Shown: positions 25,886 to 34,375 of the stretch, in pieces
How positions within the stretch are numbered: the stretch's first letter is position 1
Layout of the letters: each line of letters opens with the position of its first letter
DNA from: Bacteriovoracaceae bacterium
GTDB taxonomy: Bacteria; Bdellovibrionota; Bacteriovoracia; Bacteriovoracales; Bacteriovoracaceae
Length of the DNA: 46,113 nucleotides
Assembly (NCBI GenBank): GCA_947450475.1
Contig: CANFVK010000009.1
Span: 1-46,113, forward strand
Direction of reading: 5' to 3'
Notes under the pieces: generated by a model
Databases searched by the model: none
The model's input: the letters and a program-made list of their open reading frames with translations, nothing else
What the model was told of the DNA's origin: nothing
Translations under genes and position numbers: made by a program

Positions 25886-27970
25886 TCAAAAACTGTAAAA
25901 AATGGATTCTAAAATCTTCCCATCAAGTACAGGCTTTGTAGGGTGCTTAATTTTGGTAATTTTAGCAAGCGTCGCATATTGATCAACATGATTTATAATC
26001 TCATTTAACTTGAAATTTTGTTTTATTCCGGGTCCCATAATAACAAAAGGAGTTAGCAACCCCTCAACATCTCCTGGCACCAGAGCTTGTTTATAACCCC
26101 CCTTTAGTGAAGTCGAAAAGATGAGTAAATCCTCATTTAAGTCCTCTGCCCAATTATATCCCTGAGCATTTGAAATAACTAAATCTCCAACTCTATCTTT
26201 GGGAAGTTTAACTTTATCTGCCTCTTCTCTTGGCCAGTAATAGGCAAGGACTTTTTTACCATTCTGTGGATCTTTTAATTTTATCAATTCTTTAATAACA
26301 TCATTTCTGAGTTGATTGTAATCTTTACCACTAGCAGGTTGATAAATTCCCTCTAGTCCTTTGGGATTTATATAGATATTATTCATCTGTAAATAAATAA
26401 CCTTCGTCTCTTTCCAATTAACTTCAAAGCTCTGAGTTGTTTGATTAAAATTAAATTTCAACCATCCCTTACTCGCAAATAAATTATTTAATCGAACTTC
26501 TTTATTTAAAGGAATTGCTCCATGATCAGAGCTAAAAACAATATAGGTATTTTCATCTGAATTTTCTAAGATTTTACCCAAGATATCATCAACTTTCTTA
26601 TACATATTTTTAACTTCGAGCCATAATTCTTTTCTTTGCTGCTCGTTTATCGAATCGTACTTATTTCCTTCGCGGTCAATAAAGGGCAGCCACCATCGAC
26701 TCGTGAGCATTTGATTAGGATTGTAGACACTGTGAATGACAAAATCAGAGTGTAAATTTTTCATCAAAAAGCCGACAACATTTTCATGCCAGCGCCAACT
26801 TTCATTTGCCTCTTCAATAAAAGTTGCTTTATCTTTTTGGTGATAAACAAGTTGAGGCGGGTAATTATCAACAAAATCAATCATGGGTCCAAGTTGATGA
26901 GTCATGACGTCTGATAACTCCGGGGGCTCCGTTAGGTATTCGTTGAGTGAATTAACTAGAAGTCGTATTCGAAATCTTCCATCTGCCTCAAGATCAATCA
27001 ATTTAAACTTTATCTGGGTCGATAAATTAATAGCAGAAAGTGAGTTTTCAATATTAGTTTTTTTAGGTGAATTTAATTGATAGTCATTTTTTAATTCGTA
27101 ACTTAAATCAGCAGATATCCAATTACTCCATTGATCTTTATTGAGCATAATTTTTTTATCGCCAAAAGAAATTGAAACTTTATCGTAATTTTCCAAGCCA
27201 TCATTGCTGGTATCTAAAGATTCAAAATTAAAAACTCTTCCCCAAAATTCAATGCGACTGTGTTTTATATTAAAATACGAAGCAGGCATTTTAGATAAAG
27301 TAGGGCCTGGTGTTAGACTGACATATTTAGTTAATTCAGGTCCAACCAAAAATACTCTTCGATTGTTGCCTACGTTTTTATAAACTTTGTCCAGATCATT
27401 TGTAGCCTGAATAACAATTGAAGGAATTTCGGCTCCCCAAGAACCCCATCTGCCCTTTATCACATTTCCTTTAAAAATTTCAGGCGGTGTAGAGCCAGGA
27501 ACCGATTGAAGAGAAACCAGATAGTTTTCATTTTCCAACTCGACCCAAATGGGCTCAACTAATTTCGCAAATGAGGAAAATCCACCTTTAGAAATCATTT
27601 TAAGTGGATAACCGAAAGTTCTCATTGACCCATCGGCAATACCATGTTTATCAGGATAAACTCCTGTAAGAAGAGTCGCAAAATTAGTTGGAGTGTGGCC
27701 AGGGAAAACTGGTCGGGAATAGCCAAATGAACCATTGGCCATCATACGTTTTAGATTAGGAAGCTCACCATTTTGGGCCCACTGAAAAATATTAAATTGA
27801 TCTCGATCTGCCCTTAAGCCATCCGGTATGAACCAGTAAACTTTAATTGAATTCGTTTTTTTAGTCGCAATTAGTTTTCTTTGGAAAAGTACAGCTCCAA
27901 AGAAAAAGAAAAAAGAAAAGATAACAAATATTGTTTTCAAATTCTTTTTGTATAAATCATTTTTGAACAT
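25886..27970 (-). CDS. membrane-anchored alkaline-phosphatase-superfamily hydrolase (phosphodiesterase/pyrophosphatase type)
   Basis: 694 residues with one N-terminal membrane anchor (about 12-30) and a large periplasmic domain. Catalytic landmarks of type I phosphodiesterase/nucleotide pyrophosphatases are present: WFIPDGLRADR with metal Asp50; RPVFPGHTPTNFATLLTGVYPDKHG with nucleophile Thr93 and Asn96; VFSSDHGAIPL (about 480) with the Asp-His metal pair; and a C-terminal NHVDQYATLAKI that fits the last His. A central insertion (about 250-360) is beta-rich and unlike standard family members. Substrate unknown; phosphoglycerol, nucleotide or glycan phosphodiesters are all possible. TAGAAT lies 6-7 bases before the ATG. 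Confidence 0.82.
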   Translation of the reverse strand: MFKNDLYKKNLKTIFVIFSFFFFFGAVLFQRKLIATKKTNSIKVYWFIPDGLRADRDQFNIFQWAQNGELPNLKRMMANGSFGYSRPVFPGHTPTNFATLLTGVYPDKHGIADGSMRTFGYPLKMISKGGFSSFAKLVEPIWVELENENYLVSLQSVPGSTPPEIFKGNVIKGRWGSWGAEIPSIVIQATNDLDKVYKNVGNNRRVFLVGPELTKYVSLTPGPTLSKMPASYFNIKHSRIEFWGRVFNFESLDTSNDGLENYDKVSISFGDKKIMLNKDQWSNWISADLSYELKNDYQLNSPKKTNIENSLSAINLSTQIKFKLIDLEADGRFRIRLLVNSLNEYLTEPPELSDVMTHQLGPMIDFVDNYPPQLVYHQKDKATFIEEANESWRWHENVVGFLMKNLHSDFVIHSVYNPNQMLTSRWWLPFIDREGNKYDSINEQQRKELWLEVKNMYKKVDDILGKILENSDENTYIVFSSDHGAIPLNKEVRLNNLFASKGWLKFNFNQTTQSFEVNWKETKVIYLQMNNIYINPKGLEGIYQPASGKDYNQLRNDVIKELIKLKDPQNGKKVLAYYWPREEADKVKLPKDRVGDLVISNAQGYNWAEDLNEDLLIFSTSLKGGYKQALVPGDVEGLLTPFVIMGPGIKQNFKLNEIINHVDQYATLAKITKIKHPTKPVLDGKILESIFYSF

Positions 27971-27983
27971 TAAACTATTCTAG

Positions 27984-28892
27984 ATGAAGTTTAATATTTT
28001 TACTATTTTTTTACCCTTGGGCATAGCTCTGGGCTTTACCTTTCCCTTCAGCGCATTAGAAATGAGCCGCTGGACCTTTGTTTTCTTACTTATTTTAATG
28101 CTTTTAAACTTTATGAAGATCGATCTTATTTGGCGCGATCTTTTGAGCTTTAATAAAAGTGATTTTTATACCATTTTTATATCGTACTTTTTTATGCCAG
28201 CTTTCTATGTCATTGCTGGACATATATTGAAACTAGGTGAGCCAATTGTTATTGGCTTTTTTCTCACCAATCTAGCACCTTTTGCTATTGTCGCGCCTCA
28301 GTTTTTATCTACAGCAGATGATAAAAAGCAATCGATGAAATTAGTTGTTCTATCAACATTTCTCTTTCCATTTTATTTTATTTTAATGTTCTATTTATTT
28401 TACGAAAAAGCTTTTCGGTTAAACTCTATATCACTTTTCAAGGACGCATTCCTGCTAATATCAGTGCCGCTGATTGTTTCTTTCATATTAAAAAAAATAA
28501 CAAAATTTTCAGCTTTTAAGAATTCCATTCTTAGATATGTTCCACAGTTAAACATGATGATTATCGGAATACTTTGTTTTATTTATACGGGATCAACTTT
28601 TTTGAAAAATAACTTAAGCCAAATATCGGTGATGGATTTTTTGATAATAATAATATTTTCTTTAATTCAAGATTTCGGAACTCTTTGGTTGGCCCACTTC
28701 ATTGATCTAAAACCCTATCAAGGAATTACATTGAGTGCAAAAAATGTTGCATTAACTGGCATTTTTGCAACGGTCTTCTTTCCCCGATCAATATTTCCAA
28801 TCGTCGCAGTTTTAGGGATTCACTTCTTACTATTTAATTATCTATTTCGCTTAAACTTTTTTAAAGCTGAAAAAGCTAAAATAGAATTATAA
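27984..28892 (+). CDS. polytopic transporter-like protein, BASS/AEC-like
   Basis: 302 residues with about ten membrane helices and little soluble sequence. The arrangement, small-residue breaks in membrane helices (LTNLAPFAIVAPQFLS about 94-109; GITLSAKNVALTGIFATVFF about 250-269) and size fit the bile-acid:sodium symporter (BASS) superfamily or a related carrier; substrate unknown. Head to head with the phosphatase gene (13 bases between start codons). A TATAAA at 27951-27956 could promote it from within that gene. Its 3' end overlaps the opposite-strand gene by 55 bases. Confidence 0.6.
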   Translation: MKFNIFTIFLPLGIALGFTFPFSALEMSRWTFVFLLILMLLNFMKIDLIWRDLLSFNKSDFYTIFISYFFMPAFYVIAGHILKLGEPIVIGFFLTNLAPFAIVAPQFLSTADDKKQSMKLVVLSTFLFPFYFILMFYLFYEKAFRLNSISLFKDAFLLISVPLIVSFILKKITKFSAFKNSILRYVPQLNMMIIGILCFIYTGSTFLKNNLSQISVMDFLIIIIFSLIQDFGTLWLAHFIDLKPYQGITLSAKNVALTGIFATVFFPRSIFPIVAVLGIHFLLFNYLFRLNFFKAEKAKIEL

Positions 28893-29767
28893 TCAACTTC
28901 AATTGCGGAATTTTTATATCTATCTGTAAAGAAATCACTAATCGGATATAGCTTCATGTGTCGCAGCAACGTTTGGTCAAAAACATAAGTATCCTCCAAA
29001 AACTTAAAAATTGTATAAGAAATTCTTCGAGCATGAGTACAGTTCTGAGCTAAAAGCCGTGAACTTTCAAAATCATGCTCTTCAACACAAAACTGATTTG
29101 TAGGAAAATTTCTAGAAACTGTATACAAGTTTCCATTATTAGCAACTGCTACATCCAAATAATTTTTGTCCATATCGTAAAAAGAGTAAGAGCCAATAAG
29201 ATTTTTAAAATCAGGACTAAAAAAATAAAACGTAGATGTGTACTTTGTAAAAACCAAAAAATTATTTTGCGCCAATAATTTGGAATATTTTGCGCCAATA
29301 TTCGAACCAACCAAATTAGCCGCTCTTATATAAAATAGGGATTCACAATTATGTTCGCCATAATCTCTAGAGCGCAAATCGGTATGTTTCAAAACCATAA
29401 CTTGGCCAACATTGTCTATGATTTCAGCAATGTGCTTTTCACTATCCCATTGTAACTTTATGACTTGGGTGATTGAATTGTACTTAAAAACCTTGTCATA
29501 ATTGATGTAACAAAAATTTTTTTCCAATATCTGCGCTGAAGCAGCCAGATAGATTTCATTTAGATCTTTCCAATACAAAATTCGAATATCTTTATGTTGA
29601 ACGCCCGTTAGAGCTTTAATTTTGCTATCGATAAGTTTAAGATCAAGTCCTTTTAAATCGCAGACAGCTAATTCAGATTTATTCCTAGACGGGTTTGCGC
29701 AACGTTCTTGTACCTCGGTGGCCATGCTGTAATTTAGGACAAGGAAAAAAAACAATATTGCACGCAC
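28838..29767 (-). CDS. exported protein, beta-rich, unknown function
   Basis: 309 residues from GTG 29767 (AGGGATGA about 6-8 bases upstream). Short signal peptide (MRAILFFFLVLNYSMA). Mature protein has six or more cysteines and strand-like repeats (DIRILYWKDLNEIYLAA; ITQVIKLQWDSEKHIAEII; YTSTFYFFSPDFKNLIGSYSF; LDVAVANNGNLYTVSRNF), suggesting a propeller or beta-sandwich; no family recognised. Last gene of a four-gene coupled operon, 2 bases behind the arylsulfotransferase-like gene, and overlapping the convergent transporter gene. Confidence 0.6.
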   Translation of the reverse strand: MRAILFFFLVLNYSMATEVQERCANPSRNKSELAVCDLKGLDLKLIDSKIKALTGVQHKDIRILYWKDLNEIYLAASAQILEKNFCYINYDKVFKYNSITQVIKLQWDSEKHIAEIIDNVGQVMVLKHTDLRSRDYGEHNCESLFYIRAANLVGSNIGAKYSKLLAQNNFLVFTKYTSTFYFFSPDFKNLIGSYSFYDMDKNYLDVAVANNGNLYTVSRNFPTNQFCVEEHDFESSRLLAQNCTHARRISYTIFKFLEDTYVFDQTLLRHMKLYPISDFFTDRYKNSAIEVDYNSILAFSALKKFKRNR

Positions 29768-29769
29768 GG

Positions 29770-30825
29770 TTAATCATCCCTATTTTTTAAAAATTTTGAT
29801 AAATTAAAGACCTTGGCATCTTGAAAAGCCTCTCCGCGATTTAATCCTTTTTGTGGATTTGGAGTAAAAATTAATTTTAGTTTTAATGTTGGATCAAAGA
29901 GTGCAAGCTGGAACCCGTACTCATGAGTAAAAACTGAAACAAGTAAGTCACCATTGTTCTGGTATTGAAAGCCTCCAACATAATCTTGAAAAAACGTAGC
30001 CCCACCAAGAGTTGGTGTTACCTCACGAATAAAATCATCCGGAGCATCTTTGAGGGGATCTAAAAAAAGTATCGATGTATAATTTTTTCTTCGGCTATTT
30101 TTTGCATTAGAATAGCTTACAACTTCTCCCTTACTGTTGACTTGAGCATCATGAATAGATTGAGCATAATTGGAATAAGATTTTTTCCAAAGTATTTTTT
30201 TTAAATCTTTATCTACAATAATCAAATAACGCAAAAGACCAAAATTGATTAACCAGTTACCTTTTTTAAAAGCTTGATGCTTAGTTGAAAGCTGATTATC
30301 TGGAATTTCAAAAACTGAATTGGCATGACTAATATCAAAATCGGCTGGAAAAATAGCACTTTGAAAAAGGGAACGCTGCAAATGAAAATTTTCATCAGTT
30401 GCAAAATCAAATAAATTTTTAAATATATCAAAAACTGCAATTGTTTTTCCATTTTTAAGATCAATGGCTTCAATGGAATCGAGTCGAACTGTTTTGCTGT
30501 GAAAATAATGGCGCACTGATGATAGAATATATATTCTATCCTGATTAAAATTAATCTTCATCTGATGATGGTAAGGTCCTTTAACTTTCCATAACAGTTT
30601 ATTGCTCCTATCATACATTTGGAGTGAACCCTCATTGAACATAATGACCTTACCATCTGGCATATAAGCACAACTGCCTTGATAAGGTAATGCTTTTACT
30701 AGATTGGCCTTGAAGTCATAAATGTGGCAGTTAACCTCAATAAAGTCCTCAGCATTTAGTTTTAATTGAAAAATCAAAATACCCAAAAAAAACAAAAGCA
30801 CTGACTTAATTTTTAATAAAGGCAT
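29770..30825 (-). CDS. exported arylsulfotransferase-like beta-propeller protein
   Basis: 351 residues from ATG 30825 (GAGGAG 7 bases upstream; the frame runs to 30840). Signal peptide MPLLKIKSVLLFFLGILIFQLKLNA. The three histidine landmarks of arylsulfate sulfotransferases appear in order: HH (86-87, YHHQMKINF), DxxHxN (Asp164, His167, Asn169 in DISHANSVFEIP) and HDA (His225, SIHDAQVNSKGEVVSYSNA), each within propeller-like strands (NKLLWKVKG; LIIVDKDLKKILWKKSY). Known ASSTs move sulfate between phenols through a phosphorylated-like sulfo-His intermediate in the periplasm. Whether this one is active is unknown; a non-catalytic propeller is possible. Confidence 0.62.
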   Translation of the reverse strand: MPLLKIKSVLLFFLGILIFQLKLNAEDFIEVNCHIYDFKANLVKALPYQGSCAYMPDGKVIMFNEGSLQMYDRSNKLLWKVKGPYHHQMKINFNQDRIYILSSVRHYFHSKTVRLDSIEAIDLKNGKTIAVFDIFKNLFDFATDENFHLQRSLFQSAIFPADFDISHANSVFEIPDNQLSTKHQAFKKGNWLINFGLLRYLIIVDKDLKKILWKKSYSNYAQSIHDAQVNSKGEVVSYSNAKNSRRKNYTSILFLDPLKDAPDDFIREVTPTLGGATFFQDYVGGFQYQNNGDLLVSVFTHEYGFQLALFDPTLKLKLIFTPNPQKGLNRGEAFQDAKVFNLSKFLKNRDD

Positions 30826-31615
30826 TAAGGCGCTCCTCATTAAAGTTAGTGCTATCGCTATTAAATTCTATTAATAATTTTTTCATCTGATCAAAATCCA
30901 ATTCACTTTTGGCATTTTTCCCATCAAGGGTTTTGTAATTAACCACAAAATCATGAAGTTCGTTTGCTCGCTTACTGGCAAAGAGATCATTAACAAAAAA
31001 AGCTAAAGGAAGGTTTCCAACCTTGATAAATTTCCAACTTTTTTTATTTTTTAGATATGAGGTATACCTCGGACTGCCCCAAATAATAGTATGGCAATCT
31101 GACTTATGATGTTCATTATTCATGTACTCTAATTGCTCGAAAAAGTTTTTATTCAAAACTTCTGAGTTTTCTTTAAATTTTAATTTATAGACAGTGTATT
31201 CATTCGAACTGGGGTTAAGATAGATTCTGCTATTGGATGAAATCTTTTCAAATTTACTACATCGAGCATCTATGAAATACCCAACATCCAACTCTCCAAT
31301 CACTCCCCAAAGCATAAACTTACCAGAAGCTCTACGATTCAAAAAAAATATATTTTTAAATTCATTAATGGGTAAAATGGCTGCATTGGTTTGAAAGTTT
31401 AGTAATTTCTGCAACACGTCTGAGTCAATATCGGACGATATAAAATCAAAGTGCTGTTTATTGTTTTGGGCTAGTTTTTTCTTTAATGCAATTAGAGTTG
31501 AATTAATTGTAGGGTAATTCTTATTATATCCTATGACAACATCAGATGCTATACAAGGGGAGTAATCAAGGACGATTAACAACAAAACAGCAAGCATGTA
31601 TATGCCACACTTCAT
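30806..31615 (-). CDS. exported periplasmic binding-protein-like protein (PhnD/SBP-type)
   Basis: 269 residues from ATG 31615, which overlaps the upstream stop as TAATG (the frame also runs to GTG 31624). Signal peptide ending near SPCIA. DVVIGYNKNYPTINSTLIALKKKLA, then VLQKLLNFQTNAAILPINEFKNI, WGVIGELDVGYFIDARC and IIWGSPRYTSYLKNKKSWKFIKVGNLPLAFFVND follow the alternating strand/helix plan of type 2 solute-binding proteins such as PhnD. No ABC permease or ATPase lies nearby, so a sensor or adapter role is as likely as uptake. The fold call is by eye. Confidence 0.5.
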   Translation of the reverse strand: MKCGIYMLAVLLLIVLDYSPCIASDVVIGYNKNYPTINSTLIALKKKLAQNNKQHFDFISSDIDSDVLQKLLNFQTNAAILPINEFKNIFFLNRRASGKFMLWGVIGELDVGYFIDARCSKFEKISSNSRIYLNPSSNEYTVYKLKFKENSEVLNKNFFEQLEYMNNEHHKSDCHTIIWGSPRYTSYLKNKKSWKFIKVGNLPLAFFVNDLFASKRANELHDFVVNYKTLDGKNAKSELDFDQMKKLLIEFNSDSTNFNEERLNAFIKN

Positions 31616-32178
31616 TATTGGCACTCAACACCAAGCAAAGGTTTTAACTTTTGAGACTTTGAAATAAAATATTTTATTTCAAAAAATGACTTATTTTTTT
31701 TACAAAAAACTATCTGATAATTTAAATTTTTTACAAGTTTGTCTTCATCGCATTCACCATAAGCCAACTGATTATTTGATTCAAGTTCATAGCTCACGGA
31801 AAGTGATTGCTCTTTTTCGTTGATTTTTTTATTCAAATCAAACTTTTTTGTGCAGTCCATGGTGCTCGTAATGGCGCCGGCATATGGAACTGCTGCTGGC
31901 CGGTAAACTGCTAATAATTGAATCATTTTTTGTTGAATCATTTTTTTAGCGATTGAAACTGAATCAATTTTTTTATGGCGAATTTTTAGTATTTCGTTTT
32001 GACTTGCACTGGCATAAACGATTGTATCTGCAGAATCTCTCGTTCCCTCAGGCTGCTTATATAGGATCTCTCCTTTGAGATTTGAAAAATCTGTGCCTTC
32101 AATACTAAATACAGCTGCATTTAATCGATTAGAAGTGAACAAAACAAGAAAAAACATCAATTTTAATATTTTGACCAT
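31615..32178 (-). CDS. exported protein, unknown function
   Basis: 187 residues. Signal peptide MVKILKLMFFLVLFTSNRLNA. Mature domain has four cysteines (MDCTKKF, YGECDED, IVFCKKN, GVECQ), the last one residue from the C-terminus. No family recognised. First gene of the four-gene exported-protein operon. Only about 20 bases separate its ATG from the tig terminator, and no good Shine-Dalgarno is seen, so its promoter must overlap the terminator or tig, or it depends on readthrough. Confidence 0.62.
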   Translation of the reverse strand: MVKILKLMFFLVLFTSNRLNAAVFSIEGTDFSNLKGEILYKQPEGTRDSADTIVYASASQNEILKIRHKKIDSVSIAKKMIQQKMIQLLAVYRPAAVPYAGAITSTMDCTKKFDLNKKINEKEQSLSVSYELESNNQLAYGECDEDKLVKNLNYQIVFCKKNKSFFEIKYFISKSQKLKPLLGVECQ

Positions 32179-32190
32179 TTTCTTTTAGAC

Positions 32191-32224
32191 TTAAAAAAAA
32201 AGCCCTTATCCAAGATAAGGGCTT
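32191..32224 (-). terminator. tig intrinsic terminator
   Basis: Perfect 11-bp stem (32200-32210 with 32214-32224; AAGCCCTTATC / GATAAGGGCTT), 3-base loop, followed on the minus strand by nine or more U residues. The stem begins 8 bases behind the tig stop. Confidence 0.92.
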
Positions 32225-32232
32225 AAATATTA

Positions 32233-33516
32233 TTATGAAATTTTAATTTTCTTTTTAAGCTCTTCGAAAGTTTTCTCTTCGCGAATTGCGTACATTAAAT
32301 TATTTTTTATTTGTGCATTGGAAGCATAATATTTCTTAATTGTTTCGACATCCATGCCCGCCATCTTGGCACTTTCTTCAATCTTTTTATTAAAATCAGC
32401 TTCTGAAGTTTCAATTTTAAATGATGATGCAAGATGATCTAAAATTAAACCTGAACGCACTTGAAAATCAGCTTTTGACTTCAAGTCTGATTCCCAACGA
32501 GTGAAGTATTCACTCATCATAGAATCATTAAAACCTTGTGATTTAAGATTTTTAGTAAGATCTTCTTGAAGATATTTTACTTGGTTTTGAACAAGTGTTG
32601 AGGGTATGTCAAACTTATTTTCTTTGACCAATTTTTCTAAAATGTCCTGGTGTAATTTTTCAGAAACTTGTCTTTCCTTTTGAGATAGAAGGTTTGCCTT
32701 ATTTTTTTCATTAAAATCAGCAAGTGATTCAAACCCAAACTCTATTGCCATTGTATCGTTCATTTCAGGCAATTTTTTTTCTTTGATTTCTAAAAGCTCG
32801 ACTTCAAAAGTAACTTTAGCATTTTGAAGCTCTAATGCATGATAGTCCGCAGGAAAGGATAACTTAATATTTTTCTTATCTCCCTTCTTTAATCCAATCA
32901 TCCCGTCCTCAAATCCTGGGATAAATTGCCCTGATCCAATTTCTAGAAGATATTCACTTCCTTTCATGTTTTCTGGACGAGAGCCATCTTCTTTTACCCC
33001 TTCAAAGTTAAATACTGCAAATTTACCTTTTGCAAGAGTCTCACTGGCGTTAGTCACTTCAACCATTTCAGATTTTGTACCTAGATAATTATTTAGTAAT
33101 TTATCAAGATCGTCCTTGGTTACTTCTGCTTTGTCCTTGGTAAATGAATATGAAGAATAATCTGACAATTGAATCTCTGGAAAAATTTCTACGACGGCTT
33201 CGAAGCTAACGCTTTTGCCGGCATCATATTTTACATTTTCAAAAGTTGGGTAACCAACTGTCTTTAATTTTTCTTTTGAGACTGCTTCAAATAGTTGTGA
33301 TTGCACAAACTGATTAAGAGCATCTGATTCAATTTGCGGCCCATAAACTTGCTCTACCATAGAAAGGGGCGCTTTGCCTTTTCTAAAACCTTTAATATTT
33401 GTGGCACTTTGTTTTTTTACAACAGCTGCTTTAATTTCTTTCGAAAGATCGAGACTGGCAAAATTAAACTCTAGTTTCTTGGTGCATCCATTTACGTTCT
33501 TAAGTGTGTAAGACAT
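32233..33516 (-). CDS. tig: trigger factor, ribosome-associated chaperone
   Basis: 427 residues. Binds the ribosomal exit tunnel and nascent chains. N-terminal ribosome-binding domain with the signature IKGFRKGKAPLSMVE (about 42-56); FKBP-type PPIase domain (about 160-245: GKFAVFNFEGV, LEIGSGQFIPGFEDGMIGLKKGD); long helical C-terminal chaperone arms. Complete. SD AGAGGA 6 bases before the ATG; own promoter and terminator, so it is monocistronic. clpP/clpX, often downstream elsewhere, are absent. Confidence 0.95.
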   Translation of the reverse strand: MSYTLKNVNGCTKKLEFNFASLDLSKEIKAAVVKKQSATNIKGFRKGKAPLSMVEQVYGPQIESDALNQFVQSQLFEAVSKEKLKTVGYPTFENVKYDAGKSVSFEAVVEIFPEIQLSDYSSYSFTKDKAEVTKDDLDKLLNNYLGTKSEMVEVTNASETLAKGKFAVFNFEGVKEDGSRPENMKGSEYLLEIGSGQFIPGFEDGMIGLKKGDKKNIKLSFPADYHALELQNAKVTFEVELLEIKEKKLPEMNDTMAIEFGFESLADFNEKNKANLLSQKERQVSEKLHQDILEKLVKENKFDIPSTLVQNQVKYLQEDLTKNLKSQGFNDSMMSEYFTRWESDLKSKADFQVRSGLILDHLASSFKIETSEADFNKKIEESAKMAGMDVETIKKYYASNAQIKNNLMYAIREEKTFEELKKKIKIS

Positions 33517-33546
33517 ACAAAATCCTCTTTGAAAATTAGTTCTCCC

Positions 33547-33575
33547 AAAGTATTAAACTGCGCAGTAATTGTCAA
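33547..33575 (-). promoter_or_regulatory. tig promoter
   Basis: Perfect -35 TTGACA (33570-33575) with a 17-base spacer to TACTTT (33547-33552, weak -10); TAATAC, three bases closer, is an alternative. The 91-base gap between truA and tig holds this and the tig ribosome site only. Confidence 0.5.
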
Positions 33576-33607
33576 TGAGCGAGCGTTGAAAAGATAAGTC
33601 TACCAAA

Positions 33608-34375
33608 TTAATAATGAACTTCTTTTAAGTAAAGTCCCTGGGGAGGTGCAGTTGCCCCCAGTCGAGATTTTTGGGGTAAGCTTAAGGAATTTATTAAATC
33701 TTGCTGTGTAATTTTCCCTCGTCCTAGGCTCCAGAGTGCCCCCATGATTAGTCGAACCATTTGTTTTAAAAAACCATTTCCAACTATTCTTAGAAGGTAA
33801 TAACCCTCAACTATTTCACTCAAATGCCCATTGGAATTGCAATGAATTATCTCACAATCAAATATTTCTCGAACCGTGGTTTCCACGTCTGTGCCAGTGC
33901 ACTGGTAATTTATAAAATCGTGTTTTCCAATGAAATATTTAGCCCCCTGTTTCATAGCAGCAATATCTAAATCATAGGGAAAAGTAGTCACCAACTCCTG
34001 AGCAAAGGGTGAAAGTATTGGCCGAGTGCTAAAAAGATAATTGTATTCCTTTGATTTCGCACTAAAAATCGGGTGAAAGTGCTCTGAGCAAGAAAAAGCT
34101 TCAGTGACTCTTATGTCTAATGGAAGATGAGTATTTATAGCACGGGCCAGACTCTCAACAGGAATAGCAACAGGTATTTCAATTCTTACAACCTGCCCTA
34201 AAGCATGAACACCTGAATCAGTTCGACCAGACCCTATTGATTTAATTTCGGCACCATTTGAGAGTGTTTTCAAAGCTCGATTAAGTTCACCTTGAATGGT
34301 TTTTCCCTCAGACTGAACTTGAAATCCTAAATAGTGGGTTCCTTTATACTGAAGTGTCAATTTATAGGTATTCAA
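33608..34375 (-). CDS. truA: tRNA pseudouridine(38-40) synthase TruA
   Basis: 255 residues. Isomerises uridines 38-40 in tRNA anticodon arms. Catalytic motif IGSGRTDSGVHALGQV (about 47-62) with the nucleophile Asp in RTDSG; YLGFQVQ near the start; KQMVRLIMGAL and a C-terminal PPQGLYLKEV, all typical. Start TTG 34375 (TAGGA 7-8 bases upstream) gives the expected N-terminus (MNTYKLTLQYKGTHYLGFQ) and overlaps the barrel gene by 14 bases, making truA the end of the long pyrH-truA operon. Confidence 0.95.
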   Translation of the reverse strand: MNTYKLTLQYKGTHYLGFQVQSEGKTIQGELNRALKTLSNGAEIKSIGSGRTDSGVHALGQVVRIEIPVAIPVESLARAINTHLPLDIRVTEAFSCSEHFHPIFSAKSKEYNYLFSTRPILSPFAQELVTTFPYDLDIAAMKQGAKYFIGKHDFINYQCTGTDVETTVREIFDCEIIHCNSNGHLSEIVEGYYLLRIVGNGFLKQMVRLIMGALWSLGRGKITQQDLINSLSLPQKSRLGATAPPQGLYLKEVHY

